Notes: generated by a model from the sequence alone, not told the origin. Shown: positions 33,688 to 45,274, numbered from the stretch's first letter. The stretch: 64,000 nt of DNA from Chryseobacterium sp. POL2 (GCF_011058315.1 NZ_CP049298.1:558001-622000); one strand, 5' to 3'. A program made the numbers and translations.

Positions 33688-35420
33688 GCTTGTTGCACAA
33701 CTCAAATATACAAATAAACTTGTATAAAAACGGGATATTTCGTAAATTGATGTATGCAAGGAAAGAAGAGTTTTACACCACAATTATTTGTTTCGGTCAA
33801 TTTATTAGACCTAGTTCCAGAGGATAATTTTTATAGAAAAATGTTATCCGAACTCAATTTAGATTTCATTTATAAAGCAACTCAAAAGTATTATGGTAAG
33901 GAAGGACAAGAGAGTATAGATCCTGTTGTTTTCTTTAAGATATTATTGGTGGGATATTTAAACAATATCAATTCAGATAGACAGTTGATAGCTTTTTGTA
34001 GTGATAGCTTGTCGATAAGATTGTTTTTAGGTTATGATGTACATGAGCAGCTTCCTTGGCACAGTACCATTAGCCGAACTCGCGGTTTGTATGGCGAAGA
34101 AGTCTTTTTAAACTTGTTTAAAGAAGTCTTGAGAATGTGCGTTTCTAAAAATATGGTTCGTGGTAAACGACAAGCGGTGGACAGCGTTTTCATCAAAGCT
34201 AATGCTTCTATGGATAGCTTGGTAGAGAAAGAAGTTTTAGAAGACGCCAGTGCTTTTGTAAACGAACTAGAAGAAAACAGCGAATACAAAGTAACTACCA
34301 CCCGCAAGAAACTCGTTGAACGCCACCATGATTGGAAAGCAGAAGCGTATAAAGGAATGCCAGCAAATAGCAATAGTAGACAGATAGATGAAAACGGCAA
34401 TCTCATCCGTCCCAAATACCTATCTAATCACACCCATTATTCTCCCACAGATAGCGATGCTAGAGTGAGTGTAAAACCCGGCAAAGCGCGACAATTAAAT
34501 TATTTTGGACAAATCGCAGTTGACGATGCGCACCATGTCATTACAGGAGCGTGTTCAGATTTTGCGGATAAACGCGACAGTCAGTGTTTAGAACAAATTG
34601 TAGAACTCACAGAAGAAAACCTAAAGGAAAACGGAATAGAATTACAAGAACTTTTAGCCGATGGTGGTTACAGCAGTGGCGAAGCATTGGCGTATTTGCA
34701 CGAAAAAAACATCAACGCCTACATCCCTAACTTCGGACAATACAAATCAGAGCGAGAAGGTTTTACTTACCACAAAGAAGAAAACTATTATCAATGCACA
34801 AAACCCGAAGGTAAGCAAGCTAAACTGCTTTTCAAAGGCGAAAAAATGGATAGTAAAGGCTACACCAAACGAACGTACCGAAGCAGTGAAACAGATTGCA
34901 AAAACTGTCCACTAAGAGAACAATGCTGTGGCAAAAGCACCAAGTTTAAAAAGCTAGACGACAGCATCCACAAAGAACATTACGACCGTATGCATCAAAA
35001 ACTCACCCAAAACGAGAAATATGCCAAGAAAATGGTTAGAGTGCGAAGCAAAACGGTAGAACCCGTCATTGGAACGTTGATCAACTTTACCAACATGAAA
35101 CGAGTCAACACTCGAGGCATCAAAAACGCAAACAAACATGTACTGATGGCAAGTTTAACCTACAACTTGAAGAAATACATGCGTTTTACCATTAAAAAAC
35201 CAAGTATTTTAGCCCAAGTTCTATCTCTAAAACAAGGGAAGAACTTTGCTTTTTCAAAACGCGCCTTTTCAGTCTATAAAAACTCGATTTTAAGCTATTC
35301 AAATTCTAGAATTTTGAACTACAACTAAAAAAAAACCTCTCTAAAATTGCTTCTAAAGAGGTCAAAATTTCATGTTTTTGAAAACTATTTTCTAAAAAAA
35401 AGGAGTTGTGCAACAGTTAC
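33688..35420 (+). mobile_element. IS1182-family element, copy 2 (1733 bp)
   Basis: Flanked on both sides by CGATGT (33682-33687 and 35421-35426), the best-preserved direct repeat and a sign of simple insertion. Confidence 0.9.
33754..35328 (+). CDS. IS1182-family DDE transposase, copy 2
   Basis: Same 524-residue protein as copy 1. A silent difference (GACAAGAGAG instead of GACAGGAGAG) groups copies 2, 3 and 5 against copies 1 and 4. Confidence 0.95.
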   Translation: MQGKKSFTPQLFVSVNLLDLVPEDNFYRKMLSELNLDFIYKATQKYYGKEGQESIDPVVFFKILLVGYLNNINSDRQLIAFCSDSLSIRLFLGYDVHEQLPWHSTISRTRGLYGEEVFLNLFKEVLRMCVSKNMVRGKRQAVDSVFIKANASMDSLVEKEVLEDASAFVNELEENSEYKVTTTRKKLVERHHDWKAEAYKGMPANSNSRQIDENGNLIRPKYLSNHTHYSPTDSDARVSVKPGKARQLNYFGQIAVDDAHHVITGACSDFADKRDSQCLEQIVELTEENLKENGIELQELLADGGYSSGEALAYLHEKNINAYIPNFGQYKSEREGFTYHKEENYYQCTKPEGKQAKLLFKGEKMDSKGYTKRTYRSSETDCKNCPLREQCCGKSTKFKKLDDSIHKEHYDRMHQKLTQNEKYAKKMVRVRSKTVEPVIGTLINFTNMKRVNTRGIKNANKHVLMASLTYNLKKYMRFTIKKPSILAQVLSLKQGKNFAFSKRAFSVYKNSILSYSNSRILNYN

Positions 35421-35438
35421 CGATGTTAGCTGTAGTCG

Positions 35439-36005
35439 TTATTTTTCTTTTGCTAAGTCTTCCAATGTTCTATTTTCAGAATCATAAATCAAAGTTAGAT
35501 TTGTAGCAAATGCAGGTTGAGTAATATTTATGTTCCAATTTTTATCTTTGATATTTAAAGTTTTATTTATTTGGTCAACGAAATAAAACCAACCTGGAGT
35601 TTCTTCATTCACATTGTAAACTTTTTCATCAGTAATTATTTCAGCGACAATTAAATCAGTTGTTAGTAAATCCTTTTTGTATGCGATTATAGATTTAATA
35701 TTCTTCCAATTTATTAGTTCAGGGTTTTTAAGTTTATCAATGTAAAATCCATCACTATAAAATTCGAAAATTCCTTCATCGGTATAAATTTCGTGAAAGC
35801 TTTTTTTATTAAGTTCTGCTTTTTCATTGTAGTTCATTAAAAATTTAGCTTTTGGGAAAATTATTTTTAGGATTGCAAGTATCAATCCTATAATACCAAA
35901 AACTAAAACAATCCAATTTAGAAATTTAGATTCTTTACTAACAAGTAAAATTCCAAATATTAAAATCAAAAATGACGTAATTAAAAGTTTGTTTGATTCT
36001 TTCAC
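35439..36005 (-). CDS. Membrane protein with two N-terminal helices, 188 aa
   Basis: No ATG lies near the border; the GTG at 36005 (V-KESNKLL) is chosen because the first hydrophobic helix follows at once and everything upstream is site 35. Two helices at about 6-22 and 30-50 are followed by a soluble PH-like domain (FEFYSDGFYIDKLKNPELINWKNIKSI), similar in outline to bacterial PH/STM3941-type proteins. Its role is unknown. Confidence 0.55.
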   Translation of the reverse strand: MKESNKLLITSFLILIFGILLVSKESKFLNWIVLVFGIIGLILAILKIIFPKAKFLMNYNEKAELNKKSFHEIYTDEGIFEFYSDGFYIDKLKNPELINWKNIKSIIAYKKDLLTTDLIVAEIITDEKVYNVNEETPGWFYFVDQINKTLNIKDKNWNINITQPAFATNLTLIYDSENRTLEDLAKEK

Positions 36006-36030
36006 GTTATGTTGGTTAACTATTACAGCT

Positions 36031-36216
36031 AACGGTTCGGGGCTTTGCGAAGTGGCGGTAAATCGAAGACGAAAGTTTCGATTTAGACGACACGTAGCAA
36101 AAGCCAATTTCTATTTGCTAAATTATGAAAAAAAGCCAATAAAATTGGCTTTTGCGGATTACGAAGCACAAAGTTTCAACTTAGACGAAAACCCGCCATT
36201 TTGCAAAACCCTTGTT
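36031..36216 (-). repeat. attC-like site 35
   Basis: 186 bp. Outer arms GGGGCTTTGCGAAGTGGCGG/CCGCCATTTTGCAAAACCC; inner GCAAAAGCCAATTT/AAATTGGCTTTTGC. Ends ACAGCTAAC and GTTACCAGC. Confidence 0.8.
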
Positions 36217-36224
36217 ACCAGCTG

Positions 36225-37094
36225 TTATTTTTCCCACTCTTTGTAAAATCCTGCTTTAATATATTCTTTGTCTCGCTCGTTGACAGGTTTACCTTGATGT
36301 TCGGCAAATATATCGTAAGTGTCTTCAACTGTATTAACTCCAATATCAAAACAAGCTCGTCCCCATTGATAAAGAGCAACACTTTGTTTTGTCGTAAACA
36401 CGCCTTGTTTTATTTGAACTCCGTCATATTCTTTTCCTTTGATTTCCGTAAAAAAATCAAGTTTTCCTCCTTGTTTAGTTTCTGCAAGTATGAAAGATTT
36501 GAGTTCACTTTTTGAAGGTATAATAATGTCGGACGGTTTCTTTTTGTTTAATTTCTCCTTTTTGATTAGTGCTAAAACTGCTTTTTCAATTTCTTGGTTT
36601 GAAATGATTTTGAACATTTTCCCATTAAATTTCAATTTTCCGTTTTCAATGGTTGCATTTGTGTCATACTTTTCTTTAATGATTTCATTAGCCCGATTTT
36701 CAGTAATGTCGCCAATAAGATTGCAAGCGAAAGTTGATTGTTGATTTGTCCGCATTTCAATTGTCATAAATTGCAGTTTGGGGTCATTTTGTAGCATAAC
36801 CATAACAACCATTTTACTTTCCTTTGTCAATATAAAAAAGTCAGAAGGAAGGTTGATTGCCGACTTTTCTATTTGGTCTAATGTCGGGTTTTCAGAAACA
36901 AACACGGAAGATTGTCTATTTTCAATGTTGTTTTTGAGTGTATAATAGTTAGAAATAAGTAAAAAATCGTCAACCGATTTTTCAGAAGTTGAAACGGAAT
37001 TGAATACTGGGTTTCCGTTATTGTCGGTTTGTCCAAATGCCTGACCTAATACCAATGTTAGTAATGTCAAAATGATAGTTGTGATTTTTTTCAT
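36225..37094 (-). CDS. Exported hypothetical protein, 289 aa
   Basis: From the ATG at 37094, opening a signal peptide (KKITTIILTLLTLVLGQAFGQ). The mature protein is mixed alpha/beta with VVMVMLQNDPKLQFMTIEM and LYQWGRACFDIGVNTVEDTY. More GC and different codons than its neighbours, like the genes at 12727 and 37970. No family recognised. Confidence 0.6.
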   Translation of the reverse strand: MKKITTIILTLLTLVLGQAFGQTDNNGNPVFNSVSTSEKSVDDFLLISNYYTLKNNIENRQSSVFVSENPTLDQIEKSAINLPSDFFILTKESKMVVMVMLQNDPKLQFMTIEMRTNQQSTFACNLIGDITENRANEIIKEKYDTNATIENGKLKFNGKMFKIISNQEIEKAVLALIKKEKLNKKKPSDIIIPSKSELKSFILAETKQGGKLDFFTEIKGKEYDGVQIKQGVFTTKQSVALYQWGRACFDIGVNTVEDTYDIFAEHQGKPVNERDKEYIKAGFYKEWEK

Positions 37095-37121
37095 TGCTGT
37101 CTTTTTGTTATAATTGCTGGT

Positions 37122-37306
37122 AACGGAAAAAGTATTGGCGAAGTGCGGGAATTCGAAGGACTGAAAGTTCAAGAATTCAGAAACGTAGCCGATGCTTTTT
37201 CACTTCTGCTAACTTACAAAAAATCGCAGAATTGAAAAGCATTCGGCGGAATATTTTTACAAAATTTCAACGTTTACAAAACCCCGCATTTTGCCAATAC
37301 AATGTT
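37122..37306 (-). repeat. attC-like site 36
   Basis: 185 bp. Ends GCTGGTAAC and GTTACGCGC. Confidence 0.8.
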
Positions 37307-37827
37307 ACGCGCAGTAGAAAATGAGAATTTTTCAATGCTGAAAAATAGTTCTAAAAAATTATGAGCAATTAAATCACAAACAAATCAGATGAATAAAACG
37401 AAGCTTAACCAGTTTTCAAACTGCATTTTTCCGGCAAAATTTAAAACTCAATTATCTGAAATTTTTCTCGATGGTTTCTGCGAAAAGTAAAATTGAAAAT
37501 TCGTAAAAAATGAAAATTATTTTTATGAAAATATTAAAAAATGGCAAAACTTTCAACTATGGTTTCTGAATTCGATATTTTTTAATTTTTCAAATGGGAA
37601 AAATTTCAATTATAAAAAAAGAAAAGAGTAGAAGAAGCTTAAAAATCACGCGAAATTTTAAGCGAAAAAAACTCGAAATTTATTTGTCGAGAAAAGTGTA
37701 ATCAAGAAAATTTAATAACTTTTAAACCCAACATTTCTACTGAATTTTTTCTTATAAAAACCTTAAATTTCAATGTTAAAAAAAGAGAAATTATTATCCG
37801 AAAACGCGCTAATCTATTGCGTGTAAC
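37304..37827 (-). repeat. Noncoding cassette element, copy h
   Basis: The most divergent copy, with several substitutions (TCAATGCTGAAAAA in the first hairpin loop, GAATTCGATATTTTTTAA in the middle). The first hairpin still pairs. Confidence 0.7.
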
Positions 37828-37949
37828 GGCTGGCAAATTGGCGATGGAGCCGACTTTTAGCACAAATGTTGAATAGAATTACTAATCTTCAACATTGCAC
37901 AAAAGTTCAATAGAAGTACTTCACCGGCTCTATTGCCAATTTGTTTGTT
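37825..37949 (-). repeat. attC-like site 37, short class
   Basis: 125 bp. Arms GCAAATTGGCGATGGAGCCG/CGGCTCTATTGCCAATTTG, inner TTGAAT-type arms around CTTCAACATT. Ends GCGTGTAAC and GTTATGTGC. 3' site of tet(X). Confidence 0.75.
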
Positions 37950-37969
37950 ATGTGCCGTTTTATTCCATT

Positions 37970-39136
<1,167 letters not shown>

Positions 39137-39151
39137 TCAAAAATGGCCCAT

Positions 39152-39337
39152 AACGGAAAAAGTATTGGCGAAGTGCGGGCTTTCGAAGAACTGAAAGTTC
39201 AAGAACGACCAAGCGTAGCGAATGCTTTTTCAAGTACACTAAAATAAGAAAAAAATGTGGAATTGAAAAGCATGAGCGGATTATTTTTTCTGCTTTTCAA
39301 TTCTTCCCTAAATCCCGCATTTTGCCAATACATTGTT
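39152..39337 (-). repeat. attC-like site 38
   Basis: 186 bp, same as site 9. Ends GGCCCATAAC and GTTACGCGC. Confidence 0.8.
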
Positions 39338-39857
39338 ACGCGCAGTAGAAAATGAGAACTTTTCAACGCTGAAAAATAGTTCTAAAAAATTATGAGCAAT
39401 TAAATCACAAACAAATCAGATGAATAAAACGAAGCTTAACCAGTTTTCAAACTGCATTTTTCCAGCAAAATTTAAAACTCAATTATCTGAAATTTTTCTC
39501 GATGGTTTCTGCGAAAAGTAAAATTGAAAATTCGTAAAAAATAAAAGTTATTTTTATGAAAATCTTAAAAAATGGCAAAACTTTCAACTATGGTTTATGA
39601 AGTTGATATTTTCTGATTTTTTCAAATGAGAAAAATTTCAATTATAAAAAGAAAAGAGTAGAAGAAGCTTAAAAATCACGCGAAATTTTAAGCGAAAAAA
39701 CCTCGAAGTTTATTTGTCGAGAAAAGTGTTTTCAAGAAAATTTAAGAACTTTTTAAACCCAATATTTCTATTGAATTTTTTCTTATAAAACCTAAAATAT
39801 CAATGTTTAAAAAAGAGAAATTATTATCCGAAAACGCGCTAATCTATTGCGTGTAAC
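39335..39857 (-). repeat. Noncoding cassette element, copy i
   Basis: Belongs to the c/e/i/k lineage; stands directly before tet(X) in the reading direction. Confidence 0.7.
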
Positions 39858-40038
39858 GGAAAACGGCTTTGCGAAGGAGCGGCTAAGAAAGCCAAAACTT
39901 TCAATAATCACTAAAAGTAGCAAAAGTAATTTTCTTGCACTAAATTACAAAAAAATGTGAAATAAAATTGCTTTTGCGGGTAAAAAAGTAGAGTAGTTCA
40001 ACTTAGATTTAAACCCGCTCTTTTGCAAAACCGATGTT
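39855..40038 (-). repeat. attC-like site 39
   Basis: 184 bp. Outer arms CGGCTTTGCGAAGGAGCGG/CCGCTCTTTTGCAAAACCG; inner GCAAAAGTAATTTT/AAAATTGCTTTTGC. Ends GCGTGTAAC and GTTAGCAGA. Confidence 0.8.
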
Positions 40039-40085
40039 AGCAGAAGGTGTTTTGGCGTATTGTATTTTTTATTACTCTTGCCAAT

Positions 40086-40607
40086 TTATTTTAAACTATC
40101 TCTGGGTATCATTCTGATGTCATAATTTTTATAATCAGGATTTGTTAATCTCATATTTTCTAAATAAATATAATATGCTTTTGATGGTTCAAATTTTGTT
40201 ATGCCCCATTCGCTAGAGGTTTCCATCCATTTTTCATTTCTTTTTGTATAATTAAAAATAAACATTAAACCCGACTTAAAATAATTAATCACTACAACAG
40301 CTGTATTGTTTTTGATATTTACACTTGCGGAATAAAAATTTGTTGTTGTATGATTCAATAATTCTGTGTTTGACAAAAAATTAATGTTTAATAAATCATA
40401 ATTGACTCTTTTTCCATTTATCTCATTAAAAACATTTCTTTTCAATGATAGAGTCAAAAGGCTTATTTGCTTGGATGACAAAGCCTTTGAAATAAGTATT
40501 TCTTCATCAGATTTATGATTGTCCAATCTCATTCCTGTGGGGAATAAAACAATTATAAAAATACTTAATAATAGCATTAATCCTATTGTTTTCATACTTT
40601 TTTTCAT
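40086..40607 (-). CDS. Exported or membrane-anchored protein, partner of metallopeptidase
   Basis: 173 residues with one N-terminal hydrophobic segment (TIGLMLLLSIFIIVLF). The rest is beta-rich (FYSASVNIKNNTAVVVINYFKSGLMFIFNY). It begins 2 nt after the stop of the metallopeptidase gene, so it is co-transcribed and possibly its immunity or accessory protein. Not recognised. Confidence 0.6.
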   Translation of the reverse strand: MKKSMKTIGLMLLLSIFIIVLFPTGMRLDNHKSDEEILISKALSSKQISLLTLSLKRNVFNEINGKRVNYDLLNINFLSNTELLNHTTTNFYSASVNIKNNTAVVVINYFKSGLMFIFNYTKRNEKWMETSSEWGITKFEPSKAYYIYLENMRLTNPDYKNYDIRMIPRDSLK

Positions 40608-40608
40608 A

Positions 40609-42177
40609 TTATTGTTTGATAAGGTTAATGTTCCCCATGTTTACTACAACACCATAGGTTGCTATTTCCCATTCTTCACCGCTTTCTTGTGTGTAGTTGA
40701 AAAATAAACCATCAGTCCAGTGAACAAATTCGTGAAGTAATGTTATTGACAAAAACAGTTTCATAATCTCAGCATCAGCACCAACAGAATTTTCTAGTTT
40801 TTTAACATAATTTACATCTATCTTTACGGTATTTGTAAAAGGATTATGATATCCATAAGCACCAGGTAAATCTACTATTTGAATTAAAGGACCTTGTCCA
40901 AATTTTAATTTATCCAAAATTTGCTGTTCATTCAATCCTGTAAACTGTGTTAATGTTTGCATGACTTTCATGTTAGAATTAACATAATTTGCAATGTTTA
41001 TGACAGCATTTGTAAATTTAGGATACTTCAACTGGTCAACTTTCCTCATTTTAAAATCGGGAGAATTTAGTGATTGGTAATTTAAAACAGTTGCTGGATT
41101 TTGCAAAACAATTTGTTGTAAAAAGCCACTAGGAATGTCGGTAATAAACTCGTTTTGAAACTGTACCCAAGTGAAATTAGGGTTTTGCAACATAAAATCA
41201 AAAGCAAAATCTTGGATTGTGCTTATCTTTGTCCAACTATCTGGGTTTTGATTTTTATATGAGGTAGCAGAAGCAAAAATAGGACTAAAGTTAAACCAAG
41301 CAATATCCTTTTTAGTAACATATTCTAAAACAGAGGTAATGAAACCTTGGTGCTTGGGAGCTAATCCATTTTGTGCAAAATAGTTGGTTATATCAGTCAG
41401 TGCGCCAATGTTTTCTGTGATATAGGCATGAGTAGATGGTGAAAGAAATGCTATGAAATTATTAATCTGTTCTGTAGTAGGTACATTAGGTACTGTACCA
41501 CCACCACCTCCTCCTGATGGTGGCCCACCAGTATTTCCGCCTGAGGATCCGCCCGAAGATCCACCGCCACCTCCTGTTGTACAAGTAGCCATTATATAAT
41601 AGGTTACTCCATTATAATCACTACATGGGCAACCCGCACCAAAACAAGGGACATGCATTTCTACCATACATGTAGTAGAATTCTTTGCATGGTTTTCTGT
41701 TTTGTTATTTCCATTAATATCCGTTATTTTTAAAATACCTTGATAATCTCCTTTTTTACTAGCTATATAATTTTTTAACCATTGAGCATCTGGTATATAG
41801 TGATAAATGTATTCTTCTATATTGCCGTTATGTACATTAATTATAAGATTTGAAAATGTAAAGTCTTTGTCACCTAATGTGTTAACTTTTAAAGTAAAAG
41901 AAGTAACATCGTTATGTACAACTTTAATAATATCTGCTGTATCAATAGCAGTAATATATTGTTCTGTATTTTTATTTAGATTATTGGGTTTTAAATAATC
42001 TGGAAGAGTATTTTTCGCATTTTTTTGAATAAAATTTTCCATTTCCTCAAAACTCACTTTGTCCACTCTTGAATTTGAATGAACTTGAATTGTGTCATTA
42101 GACTCCATAAGATATTCTCTTGTACACGAGAATAGAAATAATAAAGCAAGCATTGTTAAAAAATAATTCTTTTTCAT
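40609..42177 (-). CDS. Lipoprotein with HExxH metallopeptidase-like domain
   Basis: 522 residues. Lipobox LFLFSC (Cys near residue 18). About 40-190: beta domain with a Cys-rich end (CMVEMHVPCFGAGCPC). About 200-230: Gly/Ser/Pro-rich linker. From about 235: a helical region, then HNPFTNTVKIDVNYVKKLE and LLHEFVHWTDG, with the zinc motif HEFVH near 481-485, and a following Glu in ESGEEWEIATYG. This layout (export signal, linker, C-terminal toxin-like peptidase) recalls polymorphic toxin metallopeptidases. Cell-wall or protein substrate unknown. Confidence 0.65.
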   Translation of the reverse strand: MKKNYFLTMLALLFLFSCTREYLMESNDTIQVHSNSRVDKVSFEEMENFIQKNAKNTLPDYLKPNNLNKNTEQYITAIDTADIIKVVHNDVTSFTLKVNTLGDKDFTFSNLIINVHNGNIEEYIYHYIPDAQWLKNYIASKKGDYQGILKITDINGNNKTENHAKNSTTCMVEMHVPCFGAGCPCSDYNGVTYYIMATCTTGGGGGSSGGSSGGNTGGPPSGGGGGGTVPNVPTTEQINNFIAFLSPSTHAYITENIGALTDITNYFAQNGLAPKHQGFITSVLEYVTKKDIAWFNFSPIFASATSYKNQNPDSWTKISTIQDFAFDFMLQNPNFTWVQFQNEFITDIPSGFLQQIVLQNPATVLNYQSLNSPDFKMRKVDQLKYPKFTNAVINIANYVNSNMKVMQTLTQFTGLNEQQILDKLKFGQGPLIQIVDLPGAYGYHNPFTNTVKIDVNYVKKLENSVGADAEIMKLFLSITLLHEFVHWTDGLFFNYTQESGEEWEIATYGVVVNMGNINLIKQ

Positions 42178-42248
42178 AAATTTTTGTTTTTTAAATTAAT
42201 AAAATTTTTTCATTCGTTGAAACGTAAAGTTTGGAAACACTTTCTGCT

Positions 42249-42430
42249 AACGGAAAAAGGCTTTGCGAAGTGCGGGAATTCGAAGAACTTTAGTTCAAGG
42301 ATTCATAAACGTAGCAAATGCTTTTTCAGATTGTCTAAATTAGTTAAAAAAACAATATGAAAAGCAGTTGCGAATTTTTTTGACTAAATTTCAATCAAGA
42401 CTAAACCCCGCATTTTGCAAAACCTATGTT
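42249..42430 (-). repeat. attC-like site 40
   Basis: 182 bp, outer arms GGCTTTGCG/TGCAAAACC. Ends TCTGCTAAC and GTTAGCAGA. Confidence 0.8.
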
Positions 42431-42455
42431 AGCAGAAGTTTTTTAGAAATGTTAT

Positions 42456-42845
42456 CTAATTTCTATAAATGTTGTTAACACTTAATTTAATAGAGTCGCG
42501 AAGTCTTTCTTTACCTAAATCGCGATAAACTACATTTTGACCTTTTCTATTTACTCCATTTTCAATTATTTCTGAAAAGATTGTACCACTATTATCTGAT
42601 TCCAGCTTCAAACCAATATTTAGTTCACCAGTGGAAAGTTGTTTTTTAAAACAAAATCTTCTTCCATCATCATATTTTAAAACCATATCATAATCTTGCT
42701 CTAATATATCTGTGAAATTTTTATGTCTAGCAACTAAACCACCTGTCTGAATATAAAAATCTCTTATTTTTTCGTTATCCTTGTTATTGCTAACAATAGC
42801 CCATATTATAAATATTGCTACTAAAATTATAATTATTGTCCACAT
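42456..42845 (-). CDS. Small protein with N-terminal membrane helix, 129 aa
   Basis: Residues 1-19 are a membrane helix (MWTIIIILVAIFIIWAIV). The soluble part (YDDGRRFCFKKQLSTGELNIGL) is beta-rich and has no motif I recognise. Second gene of a two-gene cassette, 33 nt after the gene at 42879. Confidence 0.55.
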   Translation of the reverse strand: MWTIIIILVAIFIIWAIVSNNKDNEKIRDFYIQTGGLVARHKNFTDILEQDYDMVLKYDDGRRFCFKKQLSTGELNIGLKLESDNSGTIFSEIIENGVNRKGQNVVYRDLGKERLRDSIKLSVNNIYRN

Positions 42846-42878
42846 TTTTAGTTAATTATTTTAGAATTATATAAAGTT

Positions 42879-43244
42879 TTAAAATCCATTATTTAATCGC
42901 ATTTCACAATCACTCACAAAAAAATAAAATTCATAACGTTCCAATTTTAATTCTCGAAACTTATCTAATTGTTTTTGATTCATTGAATTATTATTTTTTA
43001 AAATTTCCAGTTCTTCAATTACTTTATCTAAACTTTCAAGATTATTCTTCATTTGAAACAATGATAAACTATAATTTTGGTCTAATAAAGTTATCATATA
43101 TATGAATCCATATTCAATATTAGACTTTTCTAAATTATAACCCATTTTTGCAAGAGGTCTCGCGCTATTAAAATCATTTTCTTGAATTTTTTCTATAGCA
43201 TTTTGTATCCAAAATTCTGGCATTGTATGATCAAAGGCATTCAT
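42879..43244 (-). CDS. Small helical protein, 121 aa
   Basis: No signal. Helical throughout; AIEKIQENDFNSARPLAKMGYNLEKSNIEYGFIYMITLL could be a TPR-like pair. Starts about 87 nt from the border. Possibly works with the membrane protein behind it; unrecognised. Confidence 0.55.
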   Translation of the reverse strand: MNAFDHTMPEFWIQNAIEKIQENDFNSARPLAKMGYNLEKSNIEYGFIYMITLLDQNYSLSLFQMKNNLESLDKVIEELEILKNNNSMNQKQLDKFRELKLERYEFYFFVSDCEMRLNNGF

Positions 43245-43331
43245 AAACTGATAATTGTTTTTATTATTTTTAAATTAATTGTGAAAATCAGATTTTCAAT
43301 TGCAGAAAGGTTTTTTGATAAAATTTCTGCT

Positions 43332-43514
43332 AACGAAAAAGTATTTGCGAAGTGCGGGCTGGATTTAACTGAAAGTTCAATTCAGATCGAGCGAAGCAAA
43401 ATGCTTTTTCAGATTGTTAAATTACAAAATAAATCAAGATGAAAAGCATTTTTGCGGATAAATATCTGATGCTTTTCAGCTATGATTTAACCCCGCATTT
43501 TGCAAATACACTGT
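43332..43514 (-). repeat. attC-like site 41, split by IS
   Basis: Outer arms GTATTTGCG/TGCAAATAC as in site 30. The IS follows CACTGT; the GTT core continues at 45252 (GTTAGCAGA). Confidence 0.75.
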
Positions 43515-45247
43515 GCTTGTTGCACAACTCAAATATACAAATAAACTTGTATAAAAACGGGATATTTCGTAAATTGATGTATGCAAGGAAAGAAGAGTTT
43601 TACACCACAATTATTTGTTTCGGTCAATTTATTAGACCTAGTTCCAGAGGATAATTTTTATAGAAAAATGTTATCCGAACTCAATTTAGATTTCATTTAT
43701 AAAGCAACTCAAAAGTATTATGGTAAGGAAGGACAAGAGAGTATAGATCCTGTTGTTTTCTTTAAGATATTATTGGTGGGATATTTAAACAATATCAATT
43801 CAGATAGACAGTTGATAGCTTTTTGTAGTGATAGCTTGTCGATAAGATTGTTTTTAGGTTATGATGTACATGAGCAGCTTCCTTGGCACAGTACCATTAG
43901 CCGAACTCGCGGTTTGTATGGCGAAGAAGTCTTTTTAAACTTGTTTAAAGAAGTCTTGAGAATGTGCGTTTCTAAAAATATGGTTCGTGGTAAACGACAA
44001 GCGGTGGACAGCGTTTTCATCAAAGCTAATGCTTCTATGGATAGCTTGGTAGAGAAAGAAGTTTTAGAAGACGCCAGTGCTTTTGTAAACGAACTAGAAG
44101 AAAACAGCGAATACAAAGTAACTACCACCCGCAAGAAACTCGTTGAACGCCACCATGATTGGAAAGCAGAAGCGTATAAAGGAATGCCAGCAAATAGCAA
44201 TAGTAGACAGATAGATGAAAACGGCAATCTCATCCGTCCCAAATACCTATCTAATCACACCCATTATTCTCCCACAGATAGCGATGCTAGAGTGAGTGTA
44301 AAACCCGGCAAAGCGCGACAATTAAATTATTTTGGACAAATCGCAGTTGACGATGCGCACCATGTCATTACAGGAGCGTGTTCAGATTTTGCGGATAAAC
44401 GCGACAGTCAGTGTTTAGAACAAATTGTAGAACTCACAGAAGAAAACCTAAAGGAAAACGGAATAGAATTACAAGAACTTTTAGCCGATGGTGGTTACAG
44501 CAGTGGCGAAGCATTGGCGTATTTGCACGAAAAAAACATCAACGCCTACATCCCTAACTTCGGACAATACAAATCAGAGCGAGAAGGTTTTACTTACCAC
44601 AAAGAAGAAAACTATTATCAATGCACAAAACCCGAAGGTAAGCAAGCTAAACTGCTTTTCAAAGGCGAAAAAATGGATAGTAAAGGCTACACCAAACGAA
44701 CGTACCGAAGCAGTGAAACAGATTGCAAAAACTGTCCACTAAGAGAACAATGCTGTGGCAAAAGCACCAAGTTTAAAAAGCTAGACGACAGCATCCACAA
44801 AGAACATTACGACCGTATGCATCAAAAACTCACCCAAAACGAGAAATATGCCAAGAAAATGGTTAGAGTGCGAAGCAAAACGGTAGAACCCGTCATTGGA
44901 ACGTTGATCAACTTTACCAACATGAAACGAGTCAACACTCGAGGCATCAAAAACGCAAACAAACATGTACTGATGGCAAGTTTAACCTACAACTTGAAGA
45001 AATACATGCGTTTTACCATTAAAAAACCAAGTATTTTAGCCCAAGTTCTATCTCTAAAACAAGGGAAGAACTTTGCTTTTTCAAAACGCGCCTTTTCAGT
45101 CTATAAAAACTCGATTTTAAGCTATTCAAATTCTAGAATTTTGAACTACAACTAAAAAAAAACCTCTCTAAAATTGCTTCTAAAGAGGTCAAAATTTCAT
45201 GTTTTTGAAAACTATTTTCTAAAAAAAAGGAGTTGTGCAACAGTTAC
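43515..45247 (+). mobile_element. IS1182-family element, copy 3 (1733 bp)
   Basis: Left flank CACTGT, right flank CTATGT. The right flank is the one expected for the TA cassette (site 7 has CTATGT); the left flank comes from another site. Confidence 0.85.
43581..45155 (+). CDS. IS1182-family DDE transposase, copy 3
   Basis: Intact 524-residue frame, same protein as copy 1. Confidence 0.95.
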   Translation: MQGKKSFTPQLFVSVNLLDLVPEDNFYRKMLSELNLDFIYKATQKYYGKEGQESIDPVVFFKILLVGYLNNINSDRQLIAFCSDSLSIRLFLGYDVHEQLPWHSTISRTRGLYGEEVFLNLFKEVLRMCVSKNMVRGKRQAVDSVFIKANASMDSLVEKEVLEDASAFVNELEENSEYKVTTTRKKLVERHHDWKAEAYKGMPANSNSRQIDENGNLIRPKYLSNHTHYSPTDSDARVSVKPGKARQLNYFGQIAVDDAHHVITGACSDFADKRDSQCLEQIVELTEENLKENGIELQELLADGGYSSGEALAYLHEKNINAYIPNFGQYKSEREGFTYHKEENYYQCTKPEGKQAKLLFKGEKMDSKGYTKRTYRSSETDCKNCPLREQCCGKSTKFKKLDDSIHKEHYDRMHQKLTQNEKYAKKMVRVRSKTVEPVIGTLINFTNMKRVNTRGIKNANKHVLMASLTYNLKKYMRFTIKKPSILAQVLSLKQGKNFAFSKRAFSVYKNSILSYSNSRILNYN

Positions 45248-45274
45248 CTATGTTAGCAGAAGTGCTTTTTATTT

